From Ehretia macrophylla (taxonomy: Eukaryota > Streptophyta > Magnoliopsida > Boraginales > Ehretiaceae), in contig CM075771.1 in assembly GCA_037974665.1 (NCBI GenBank), forward strand, positions 19,131,425 through 19,195,424: a stretch of DNA of 64,000 nt. The letters run 5' to 3'. The position numbers were made by a program, and so were the translations under genes. Shown here piece after piece: positions 24,320 to 35,066 of the stretch (positions are counted from its first letter, which is position 1; each line of letters opens with the position of its first letter). The notes below the pieces were generated by a model. That model worked only from the letters and a program-made list of their open reading frames with translations, was not told the origin of the DNA and did not search any database.

Positions 24320-24809
24320 CTATTAGTTTTGTTTTTTTAGCCCCGTTCAGCCTTGCCAAGATACTTCTTCCATCATATTTCTTTTCTCGAGTCCCACATT
24401 ATCTTGGACAAGACAACTTCGCTTCGCGTAGAGGCCGGGCCCACAAACCGAGGGCGTGGGACCTATGACCAGGTCTCCGTCACTCCAGTGTCTATAACTT
24501 TTGATCCGTAAGGAGCTATACGGCGCACAATATATCGCTTGAAGGCTCTGTGGGAGCTCTACAAAGGGGGCAGCGAGCCTCCTCGACTGCGCTTGTTTTC
24601 GGAACCCAAAATTGAAGTTTTCATCCGTTTCAGTCCACTTTTCTTCTTTTTGTGCTATTTTTTCATCCCGGGTTGTTCATTGTAAGCTGTAAAAAGGACG
24701 ACAACCTAACTCGCGGGACATTAGAGGGCCCTACAATGCATCGATATCACATCTAGCGAGGATGCTGTGTTGTTGAAGTAGATGGGTTGTCGATAAGCCT
24801 ATTGGGCCT

Positions 24810-24940
24810 GCCAATGGTAACGCAGACTAGTATTAGAAAAGAAACAAGTGAAAAGTTAAAACTTTCATATGAAAATAGACAAGTTAAAAGTTGAAAGTTT
24901 CATATCAAAACCAGACAACGGGAAACCAAAGAAAACATAC
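24810..24940 (-). other. Intron remnant at the 5S/AGO1 junction
   Basis: Directly after the array lies AGO1-derived intron, read on the minus strand from the donor GTATG at 24940 towards the array. It contains a degenerate direct repeat of about 30 bp (AAAGTTAAAACTTTCATATG-like units near 24850-24908). The last AGO1 exon expected after it (the PPAYYAHL region to the C terminus) is absent. Confidence 0.6.
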
Positions 24941-27284
24941 CAATGGTGACTAAGTGAGTGCATCTTGCATGTCTGCGAGGGCTTAATACAGATAGGAATA
25001 AAATTATACACACTTCATGCAGAATTTAACAACTCAATCCCATAGCCGAGGATTATACTTACGTGTAGCAAAGGTTGTTCATGACTGCAGACCATCAGCA
25101 GTAAACTTGTTCTCATAGCAGAGCACATGACAGTGGGTTGGTCGGCTAGTGCCCTACAAGAATTAAGAGCAAATCTAAATAAACATTGCATCATTATGCG
25201 GCACAAAAACAAGTCAACTAAGAGGGGAAGCTACTCCACCTGTATCCCAGCATGGCTACAAAGGTAGAAGTCAAACTCCATGAGGTGGCAAATCTTTGAA
25301 TCGACCACAGTCCCTATACAAAAATTATATATGTTTGAAGGAGAGATTCATGAGATAAAATTCCAGCAAAGTGAATCAAGTGAAATGTCTTACCAGGAAG
25401 TATATTTCCACTTCTATCGACTGCATTCGGGTCTTAATGGTTGTTAGCAAAAAGCCTAGTGTGATGACGTTTCTGAACAACAACAGATGTAACTGGGGGC
25501 TGATAGTTCGATTCCAAAGATATACATGCCTAAGACGCCACCAATTGTATATTTATTTCCCAATACTTAATTTTGTTTTTAGCGTGTAAGGAGAGGGGAA
25601 GAAGGGAAGAAAGTGGCAATAGAGAAAGAGAGGGAGGAAGAAATGAAGGAAGCCATCTTACTTTGTGGATTGCGTCAAGTCTATAGAGCAGTACTTGGTA
25701 AAACTGCCCTTCACTGACACCATCTCTGCAAAGAAAGAAATCTTAATAAGATGGATAGGATTGGAAAATGAGGGACAGGCAAAAATAGTCTTTAATCTTT
25801 ATACAGTACACCTATAGAAAATAATCTGTTGTGGCTTCTGTCCAGTTGCTCTACGAAAAGAAATTAGCAGTTCCCTAAACCAAAGCACTATTGCTATCAA
25901 GAATGCTCACACATATCGGAGACAGTAATTTGCAGCAAAGACACATCGAAAAACATTCAAGTACAAAATTTACAGTGTGCCGAGGAAGAGCCCATACTTG
26001 ATCATGCCACCAGTAACAGTCCTTTTAACAAGGTTTGCCAAGTTTTATACAGATCTTGAATGAGCTCCTGCCGATGGGCTTGCCGCACTGACTAAACCAG
26101 CATATTTTGTAACCTCAGGCCAGTCTTGAGAAGCAACGACCTAAATTGGAATTCTAGCAGCAGTCAGCAACAATAACAGCATGAATGACACCAAATGAGG
26201 CAGATAGACAAAAGAAGTATATCTCACAGTAGCAATGGAAGGGCCAGAATCCTCTCCAGGATGGGGATGGGTAACATCAGCACCAAAAATGATAGTAGGT
26301 ACATCACTGACTGAGGGTATGCGCCTAGATAGGGCATCAACAAGAATGGTGTTCCTTCCCCTAACTTTCACATTGATCTTCAAATAGACAGGCAGCCTCT
26401 TTCCAATATGTGATTTTCTTTAAAGTCTCACAAATTTTTCCATCACACTGCAATTAACACAACAAGATAAGACCTCTGGAGTGATTGACACCTGATATGG
26501 TGAAACAAAGATATAAACACATTTCAAGGTGATTATCACGAGCAAAAATTGGCCAGATGGAAACCAACAAAAGCAGACAGATGATTAGCAAAGAAATAAC
26601 TCACATCATACTAGTGCAAGTCTTTGTCAGGCAATTCAACAAAGAAGTGATTGGCCTTCACAATGCATCTGGTACCAGTGCTACCCTTTCCTAACCGAAG
26701 AGGAAATCTCATTGACTTGCTCGAGGCAAGTATTATAGCCTGGGTAGGAGCCGCTTCCTGTGGAATACTTAGTTGTTGGACCTGTTGTGTCACTTGTGAA
26801 GGTGTTGGCTCAGGAATCTAGGAAGAAGAACCAGCATCCATATGCGTTTCAACAGAGCTCCCATATGGCATTGGCTGTGTTTTCACTCCAGCTTGATAAG
26901 GTTGGGTTGCTTGGTGCAGCTCTGGAACTGGTATCCTAGCAGGCCCACCAGAAGGTACCCCACGGCCACCTCCCATGCCCCCACGGCACTGGGAAGGTGG
27001 TCCACCTCGTGGATACTGCTGACTGCCCCTACCACTTTGCTGATATTCAAGAGCACCACCATAGTACTGCTGAGAAGCCATTCCACCACGTTAGTGCCTC
27101 CATATCTTCCACGCTGAGGTCCCCAGCCTTTTCCTCCTCCACCTTGGTATCCTCCTCCTTGTTGCCGTGCCTGAAACTGCTGAGCTCGGGGGCCTTGAGC
27201 ACCACCTCCACGTCCTGCACGACTTTCCCGAGACTGGGAACTCTTGCCACTGCCCGGAAGTTCAGTATGTCTCTTCGTTACCAT
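24941..27284 (-). pseudogene. ARGONAUTE1 pseudogene (truncated, internally deleted)
   Basis: Relic of AGO1, the cytoplasmic slicer that loads miRNAs. Exon pieces on the minus strand: 27284-26605 (start MVTKRHTELPG, Gly/Gln-rich N terminus, then [10 protein letters not shown] and CIVKANHFF), 26491-26228, 26140-25998, 25874-25812, 25725-25662, 25529-25394, 25313-25240, 25153-25063 and 24972-24941, most with GT-AG borders. Recognised PIWI stretches include [16 protein letters not shown], the DGVSEGQFYQVLL helix and [10 protein letters not shown]. Exon 2 fuses GKRLPVY to LKINVKV, removing roughly 600 residues (DUF1785, PAZ, MID). Breaks include a frameshift near 27095, a stop at 26818-26820, TAG for Gln after LPDKDLH, TAA for Tyr near 26430, an extra G near 26090, TAA at 25434-25436 and a frameshift near 25085. 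The last exon is lost at the 5S array. Because introns are kept, this is not a retrocopy. Confidence 0.93.
26907..26927 (-). promoter_or_regulatory. miR168 target site retained in the AGO1 relic
   Basis: In live plant AGO1 genes, miR168 pairs with the codons for PELHQA. The same codons are present here. The + strand of this 21-base stretch equals mature miR168 at 18 positions, differing at miRNA positions 2, 14 and 17. The position-14 mismatch also occurs in the known Arabidopsis AGO1 site. Positions 10-11, where slicing occurs, are paired. The site would act only if the relic is transcribed on the minus strand. Confidence 0.8.
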
Positions 27285-28614
27285 TGTAGCAACTAAACCA
27301 CACAAAGTGATCAAATGTTACACGAGTCATAAAATTATCATAATAAATTAACTAGACACACAAACATAGTAACATTATTCAACAATGACTCCTCGAACCC
27401 CAATAAAAAAAAATTAGTTCATGAATTATATGTTATTTGTTAAGTGAAAAATATATACAATAGTTAGAACTCAACCAATCAAATCAAACTTCTGGTATTA
27501 ACCATAACAAGACTGCATTAACATGATGGCATTTGGTATCTTATGATAATAACTATGTAAGAATATTTAAAGAACCTGCCTAATATATCAAACAAGTCAA
27601 TTTATCACTTAATCACAACCTCAGGGCTAACATACCCATAGAAGATATAAGTAGTGGCAGAGGCAAAGATATAACATAAAGAAGATAATAAACTGTTAAT
27701 AGAGATTATTTCAGCACTTATTAACCACACCAACAACAAATAAAAATAAAAAGGAACAGAAGCCCATATAATATTTTACCCAAACAATGAGTTTTGATGC
27801 AGTCAAACAAGTAGTAGTAAAAATCAAGTACTTCTATTTAAGCAATAAATATAAGATAAACTAAGAAACTCTTTAATCATTCATCCCCCAAAGCATCCCA
27901 AAAAAAAGGTTAAATAAGAGAAAAATTGTGAAGAAAAAGGAAAGAAAGAGAAAGAAACCAACAAAAACCATTATGCGTAAGGATCAACAACCATTTCTTA
28001 GAACAAAAAAATATAAAACCTTAATGATGAAGTGAAAACATGAAAAATAAACTAAAATAGAAAAGAAAAACTTGAAAACCCTAATCATTAAAATTAATTT
28101 TAAACTAAAATAATTTTTTTATGAGAATAACTTCAAAACACTAAAACCAAAAAAAAATCATTTAACAACATTTCCAAAACAAAAAGAGAAAAAAAAAAAA
28201 ACATACACAGTAATTTTGACAAGTTTTTAAGATCTGATCGTTGTATAAACAAATAGAAAATTCAAAAAAGCAAAAACCGTAGGTCTAACCAATAATCAGT
28301 AAAAAAAAACCAGAACTAACTGAAAAAAGTGTAAAAAACAGTGAAGAATACCTCAAAAACACAGAGGAACAGTAAACAAATGGTGATATAAAGCCAGAAG
28401 AAAACGTTTTTGTGCTTTACCTCAAAGAGAAAACGGAAAAGCCTCTCTCTTACCAACCAAAACACACCACGCCAAACCCACCACACCACCCACTGATTGT
28501 GATATACACTAATAAAGAGAGAGCAAACAACAAAGCGATAAAGATAAAAGAGATAAAAGAAAGATAAAGTGTGTGTACGAAGGTTGGTAGACTCATTTTC
28601 TTATGAGAAGTATT
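27285..28614 (-). other. AGO1 relic 5' leader and upstream region
   Basis: AT-rich and A-rich on the + strand, with no coding potential. In live AGO1 genes the start codon is commonly preceded by a leader intron. Here the sequence just upstream of the ATG (GTGTGGTTTAGTTGCTACA, minus strand) contains a plausible 3' splice site. The CT-rich stretch near 28440-28570 (minus-strand CTCTCTTT-type runs) resembles a plant 5' UTR. The native upstream region is interrupted at 28614 by a solo LTR. Confidence 0.45.
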
Positions 28615-31373
28615 TGTGAGATCCCGTACCGAGCCAGTATAGATCCCAAGGGCATTTTATAGCATCTCATATATTTTTGCATCATTTAATATGCATTTAT
28701 ATTAATTAATATGCAAATACGTCGTCTTACGTGCGCATGCCTCGTTTAACGTGTATTTAAAATTCAAATTACGTGTCTTTGAGTAATTTAGGTAACGTAA
28801 ATAATAATTAAATCATTTTACATATTTTTATATTGATTTATGTGTGTTATCTTGAATTACGTGCATTTGCATTATTTTACGTGCAATTATGTCAAATACG
28901 TACATTTAAGTGTTTTAAGTATAGTAGGAATTAATTAACTACTACTAAGCTAAGACAAGCAACTATTTAGTCAAGACAACCAAAATGGCAAACTAGTAAT
29001 ACGCAAGCAAGTTCAAGGGCACTCTTGTCCTTGGCTAAAATTTACAAATATCCTAACACTATTTGGTCTCATCCAAGTCAAAAACACACAAACACACACC
29101 AATACACACTCACCCACTCAACACACATTACACCACATACACACACAAAAACACTACACATACATATACCCAAAACAATACACACACATATACATATCAT
29201 ATATACACAAAACAAAACACCATTTACACATACCACACACATACCTACATATTTTTCACACACACACTCACAAGTTGAGCTAGGAGAAGAGAAAAAGATA
29301 ACGTAGAAAAAGAAAGATAATGAGGAAAGAAGAGTTTTAAGCCAATCTTTTGCATTCTCTACCATCTTCAAAGCGTCCTCTTGCTTTTCTTGCTTTCCTT
29401 GCTATTAACTCAAGAACTACAAGGTGAGGGACTTTTCAAAACTTCTTTAAAAAGCTCATTCAAGGTTATTTGATGTTCATTTGATGTTAGTTTTGCTTAT
29501 GGTATGCTTACAAGATTTTTGAATGAAGTTGATTATATTGTGTGTTGTGGATCTAAGAATTAAAATTTCATGTTGGGTGTTTGTGGGTTGTTGAGGAAGG
29601 GTGATTGGGTGAAGTTTTGAACTCTTGTATGATGCCTAATAGCCACCTTGAACTTACTTGATTGCTGCTTAGAAGGTTGGGTTGTTGTAGGGTTGATTGT
29701 TAGAACAAGGTTTTTTTTGTAACAGCACGACCAAGGGACCCCTCATCCGCTGATGAGGTGTCGGGCAGAAGACCCCCTAGGATCGGTCAACCGGTTTTGC
29801 GAGGGTCTAGCGGTTTGATAGCTTCGCGCAATGAACTTGTTTTAATGATTTCGGGAGCTATAGATATCGGATTGGGGCATGGTCGAAGGCGTTAGAACCA
29901 TATCGAACCCTAGTTTATTATAGAAGAATTTAATTATGGAATTTTGCCATATTTTGGGTGCAATGTAGTAGCTAACCTTAATATGTTGCTTGGGATGCTA
30001 TTAAACGTAGGCAATGTTGACGTCTTTTGTTCTGTTGTCCTTGACTTGTTCCATAAACCTTCTTGGACTCTTGGTAAACATTGAACATAATAGTTAGCCT
30101 CTATTTTACTTATGTAATACATTGCATCAGAACTTAACTACGTGCACCGAATTAGCATAAACCTCTTGTTGCACTACTGATTATGCTTAGCTATTGGAAG
30201 AGTCCTACTTGGTCTATCTTCTCATGCAAGTTTATGTATTATATGAACTCTTTTGAATCATGATTCCACTATTATGTTTTTTATTACTGTTACTAACTGG
30301 TGGCAGACTACTTTGTTACTACCGAGCCTGTTTGCTATTTTGAATTTCTCTCTCATTTGGGATGTCACTTGGAGAGATGGAAGGTATATATATATTTGAC
30401 AAAATTAAGCAATCTAATGAACCCCATGGTAGAAGTTCTGGTATCGCCTGGGCAGCATTGGGCTTGCCAGGACAAACAGGCTACCGTGGCATTTGGGTGT
30501 ATATCCGGATTTCCCCTTCGTAATTGGTGTTTGGGGTTGTGATATTGATAAAGATGATTTGACAAGAAGTTCTGAGACCAGCCATCTCTAACAAGTTCCT
30601 GATATTGTATCATTTGATCTACTCTCTCTTGAACAACCCTCAGAGAGTAGAATTGAATACTTGTTCTATTATTATTGCCAGATATAGTGTTCCTCCTACT
30701 CTCTCTTGGTATAACCCTCAGAGAGTAAAGTAGCTTGCCTTGTATTAAGTTCGTTGTGATCCTGTTATATCCTGATTATACATGTTAAGTTGATCTCGTT
30801 CTAGTTATATGTTGTATTTGCATAGCATGGTTTTAGAAAGGAGTTTGCAAAAAGATAAAACCTTTGTGAAAAACCCTTCCTTGTTTCCATCCTCACTGAA
30901 CTATATGCAGGATTAGCTCACCCATCTTTTAACAATTTCAGGTGAAGATTAGCCCAAACAAGCTCCCATGTGGTTGCAAGCTTCATTGATGTTATAAGTT
31001 GGATTCCTGTTTATGTGATCTACATGCTTGCTTGTAAAGATATACACCTTGTTGTAATAAGCATGATTTTGTACAATTGAACTATTTAATCCATTGTAAT
31101 ATTCTTTTGGACAACTAGATACCTAGTTAAGTTGATTACTCTACTTAGTAGACCTAGGTTTGAAATGTTGACAGGTGGACTCAGGTATGGTAACATATAA
31201 CAGGGTGTTGTAAACCTTTAAGGCCGATGTTTTGGGACATTTTAGAAGTCTTTTGGAACTTCTTGTGGAATTTATAACTGTTCAAGTTTCTACTTTCCAA
31301 TCTTGCAGGGGATAAGCATTGACACGTCATGTTTTGGCCTTGCCTAGCGATAGGTTGGGGTCGGGGTATGACA
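28615..31373 (+). mobile_element. Solo LTR, Tekay-like Ty3/gypsy
   Basis: Starts TGTGAGATCCCGTACC and ends GGGGTCGGGGTATGACA. It is flanked by perfect 5-bp duplications GTATT (28610-28614 and 31374-31378). About 2.76 kb with no internal region, so it is the product of LTR-LTR recombination. Its ends, a CA-rich stretch (29080-29270), a CGGTCAACCGG-type block (about 29785) and the GGCTTGCCAGGA block (about 30460) mirror the LTRs at 1115 and 8256, but it belongs to a different subfamily. Confidence 0.9.
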
Positions 31374-31378
31374 GTATT

Positions 31379-33045
31379 TATTTGGGAGGACCCCCAAAGG
31401 AAGAGGGGGTAGGGTTCCGTCCACCATGGATGGAGCTCAACGAAAACACCAAATGTAACACTATTCAGCAATTAAGCAAGCAAGGAGGTGATTTGTATTG
31501 ATTTTCAACCGAGTTCATATGAACTTTGAAGGGAAAAGAAAAAAATACAGAAAAGGAAATAACAAAATAACTATCTGGTTAAATGATGATTCTCTCACAC
31601 CCTCCCTGCTCTCTATAACAGATTTTCTATTCACTTAGCCACATAATCAGTTAGGTAGCTCGGGCTGGACTTGGGCCTTGAGCTTCTTTTAATACTTGGG
31701 CATGTGTCTTGGACTGGTACATCATCTTGGGTCATAGTCACTTTATTTTTTTTTGGTTTTAGTGTTTTTAAGGTATTCTCATTAAAAAAAATATATATTT
31801 GAGTTTAACATTAATTTTAACAATTAGGGTTTAGAATTACCAAACCAATTCTAATTTTTTATTAGAAAGATCTAGAGTTTATGTTTATAATTTATGCTTA
31901 ACTTTGAGATTTAGATATTTTGTTACTATATTTTAGTCCTAACTAGAACTAGGATTGACAAAAAATAGAATCAATCTTACACATTGAATACCATTTTAAA
32001 AACAAATAAACAAATTAAGTGATGATAGAATTCAGTTAAACTTTATTATTAACAATTATTATAGTAAGAAGTCTGTTGAAAAATTGTGCGACTATTTTCA
32101 AAATAACTAATTGAATTCCATTAGATAAGTTTGATCATGCAAATTTAATAGTGATTAACAATTAAAAGTTTGATTGAGAAGTAATTAAGCATCTAAAAAG
32201 ATGAGTAGGGTTTTGAAAATTAGCTCGAATTTAGTTCCATAATTCAGTGAATCTAATAGTGCTAAACAATTATGATTTATATTAATTTAAGGTTTATAGT
32301 TTATGGTTTAAGTTTAGCTTATATCTAGATTATATTTAAGGTTTAGATTTAGTTTTGGTTTATATAGGTTTATTTTATTTAAGGTTTAGGTTTATTTTAA
32401 ATTTATAGGTTTATATAGTTTTGTATATTTAAGGTTTACATTTAGGCTTAGGTTTAGGTTTAGGTTTAGGTTTATATATATATATATTTATATTTATAGG
32501 TTTAGGTTTAAGATTTATGTTTCAATACAAGGTTTAAAGGTTTATAAATCCTAAACGCTTAAAACTCTAAATCCTAGACACTAAACGTTAAACAAATACA
32601 AGAATATCAATGCATCGATTTAAGGGACTATTTTATTAGGTTTGGCATGTCCAAATTTTATTATCATAAATGCCCCATAAATTAATAATGCATAGGCCAT
32701 ACATATATATAGTCGTCCATACATCAATGCATATATACATATCCATTATATACAACTACTATACAGTGTTGCGTGTATATAATAAATATATATATGATTA
32801 ATATATATATTTACAATATATACAATAATACTACAACAGTAATGGAGCTTTAACCCTATAATGCTTGCAAAATTAAACATAGTTTAGTGAAAATGCTCCC
32901 AATTGTACCAAAACCGATAAGAAATATCGGAACCCAATACGACCTCTTCTGATCAACCTGCTCCAAGCTACCCTTCAATGTTGGCCTTCGAACAGATGTC
33001 AACCCCCATACTATCCTATCACTATATATTACATCTCATTACAAA
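31379..33045. other. AT-rich intergenic DNA, no gene seen
   Basis: Begins with a purine-rich block (GGGAGGACCCCCAAAGG near 31383), then long AT-rich stretches with TA-rich palindromic segments near 32690-32830. I find no exon, RNA gene or clear element border. Confidence 0.5.
32441..32473 (+). repeat. TTTAGG-rich short repeat
   Basis: Four to five tandem copies of a hexamer close to GGTTTA, in a broader 32300-32530 stretch rich in GGTTTA and GTTTATA. It is one base short of the plant telomere unit TTTAGGG. Confidence 0.7.
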
Positions 33046-33240
33046 AATGATAGAGACCCCAAATCAGGGGAAAGTACATAAGAGGGAGGTGGAAGGTACA
33101 AGATAAGGTGAGGCACACAGGCCCCATTTTGTATACATTAAGCCATCATTAATTACATATGTAAACCATTAAATCCGTAGATCGAGTCAACATAAAACCA
33201 TACATCTCATGCAAAATTCTAAGCTCTATAACTATCTATT
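33046..33240 (+). repeat. Local duplication, copy a
   Basis: Shares AATGATAGAGACCCCAAATC, CATAAGAGGGAGG, a CATTAAACCATTAAAT-like segment and ATACATCTCAT, in the same order, with 34888-35066. About 75-80% alike by eye, so the duplication is old. Confidence 0.65.
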
Positions 33241-34887
33241 AAAAGTCGGGTTAGATATAAATACCTGGCAAGTAGCAATCTATCAATGGGAGAACCTCCA
33301 ATAACACATCGATTGTTGCTTACTCTCAACAAAGCTAGCTTGATCGCTGGAATCCTCCCTTGCCATCACAGCAACAAGAAAAGCAAGCTGCGACAATGCA
33401 TAAACTAATTTATGAAGGAAAGAAAAAAAGAGACTGAGAATAGAAATTCCAAAAGAAAAATCACTTGAGCAATTATTAGATGCATAGAAAGGTATAAAGA
33501 AATGCCCCTTATAAACACATTTTTTGCTTTTCTGTAAGGCTTGGTTTATTGACTACAGCAAGTCTGAAAAGCATTTACATCAAAGATTTTCAGAGATTGT
33601 AATAATTTGTCTGTGGACAGGAGGTAATAGAAGAAGATCAACCTAGGAGATGATCCAGTTGTTCTATGTTCTATGGCTAATTTCCTGAGGAAATAATGCA
33701 CCATTTCATGCAAAGAACTTGGAAAAGCAGTGACTAGTAACACCCCCATCAAAATACTATAGCTAATCTACTTCTAAGTTTTCTTTTTGATGCGTAGAGA
33801 TACTACTTATGATGGCAAAGTGTCAGATTAGTCGGACGGATGAACTACTGCATTCAAGAATAAACTCAAACTGCCTTAATATCATGTTTCTGTCCACTAA
33901 AAAAATAAAAATAATAATTCAAAAAGATGGGTTTATTGGTTTTAATCATTTCAATTTTTCAATAAAGTTTCAGCATTTCATTTTTTTCCTCAAATTACAA
34001 CAGTCAGTTTTAAACCCTTTAGAATCTTACCTACCATTTTGGTCACACTACAAAAACGTCTCTACAACTATTTGAAATCCTATGATGTACAGGTAAAACT
34101 ATTCTATTGTGAAAACAAGGCCTGAATGCACACAATCAATTACGTATAGGAACTGAGAAGAAGAGGATAGAGAGAGAGAAATGGGTAGGTTAGTTCAAGA
34201 TTGAGAATAAAAGCAAAGGGTGAGATCAAAAAGGGTACCTGAATATTTTTTGACTTCTTACGCAAATTGTTGAGTGTTATTGACAATGAAGCCTTCATAA
34301 CATTTATGTGAGTGCCATCATCACTTGTCCTTAAGCTATTAGCATATCCATGTATTAGTGTCTCAAAACGCATCATAATACATGTAAGAAAATTGTCAAA
34401 GGATAAAAAACTTATTAACTCATGATTGTATAGATATGATTATCGATACGAGGAGAAAGTGTGAATTATAGCAGTTTTTCGTTGTATCAAAATTAGATTC
34501 TACTTGTTGGGGAATAGAGGAGGGTTTTCTAATCATCCCTCTTTGGAGGAGCACGGGCTTAGTCAAATAGAACTGGGTTGCGCTGCTTGATGCTCCAATC
34601 AAAAACAAATCAAGGGTGGGAAGCTAATAAGGGATATTTGAATAAAAATGCAAGTAATTGTCAATTTCCTTTTAATCCTCTAAAGGTAAATGTTTTTCCT
34701 CCAACCCCTCAGACCAAATGACATTAGGATATGTACAAGAAAACACAAAAGTAGCAAAATGACATTACAAATATTCTTAAGTTGGCTTTAGTAAGATAAA
34801 GTACTACAAATTTAGGCCTCGAACCCAATAATATCTCTACTATATATAGTAAGTTTCCTGCTCGAGTAAAATAAGGACCTTATATTG
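33241..34887. other. No confident gene
   Basis: AT-rich. The short open stretch at 34140-34376 (minus) has a protein-like look but no clear 3' splice site and no family I recognise. A 34550-34610 block and the rest show nothing definable. Confidence 0.4.
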
Positions 34888-35066
34888 AAAAAACAGAAAT
34901 GATAGAAACCCCAAATCAGGGGGGGAATGGACATAAGAGGGAGGCAGGCATGCTGCATTTTCATACATTAGATCATCATCAAAGACAAACATTAAACCAT
35001 TAAATGCATACATTATGTCAAAATAAAATAATACATCTCATCAAAATAAAATAATACATCTCATAA
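34888..35066 (+). repeat. Local duplication, copy b
   Basis: Partner of 33046-33240. It additionally has a small tandem repeat (AAAATAAAATAATACATCTC, twice) at 35020-35063. Confidence 0.65.

Larger units (their letters stand above)
10613..24809 (+). repeat. 5S rDNA tandem array, main segment (about 21 units)
   Basis: Head-to-tail 5S units. Gene starts lie at 10622, 11306, 11995, 12671, 13351, 14031, 14713, 15396, 16076, 16715, 17392, 18074, 18751, 19432, 20113, 20793, 21475, 22158, 22838, 23521 and 24201. Steps are 676-689 bp except 639 bp between 16076 and 16715, where about 41 bp of spacer near 16392 is missing. Units differ at many positions, mostly transitions, so homogenisation looks weak. 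The last spacer stops at TTGGGCCT (24809), where AGO1-derived DNA begins. Confidence 0.93.

Noticed and set aside
10613-24809. CRISPR-like regular array
   Set aside because: The unit is 681 bp and holds 5S rRNA genes with Pol III signals in a plant genome. There are no short repeats with unique spacers.
24810-24835. Functional last-intron acceptor of AGO1 (TTGGCAG) at the junction
   Set aside because: The AG is formed by the 5S side of the joint (GGGCCT), so it is probably coincidental.
29025-29371. Thr/His-rich open frames on both strands
   Set aside because: Translation of CA-repeat DNA inside a solo LTR.
31379-31500. Start of another element after the solo LTR
   Set aside because: The purine-rich block has no terminal repeat, primer site or partner. 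It is probably native DNA resuming after the target duplication.
32441-32473. True telomeric array
   Set aside because: The unit is TTTAGG rather than TTTAGGG, with only four to five copies.
34140-34376. Protein-like open frame on the minus strand
   Set aside because: A CAG|GTACCC donor-like end exists, but there is no clear acceptor or family. I could not support an exon.
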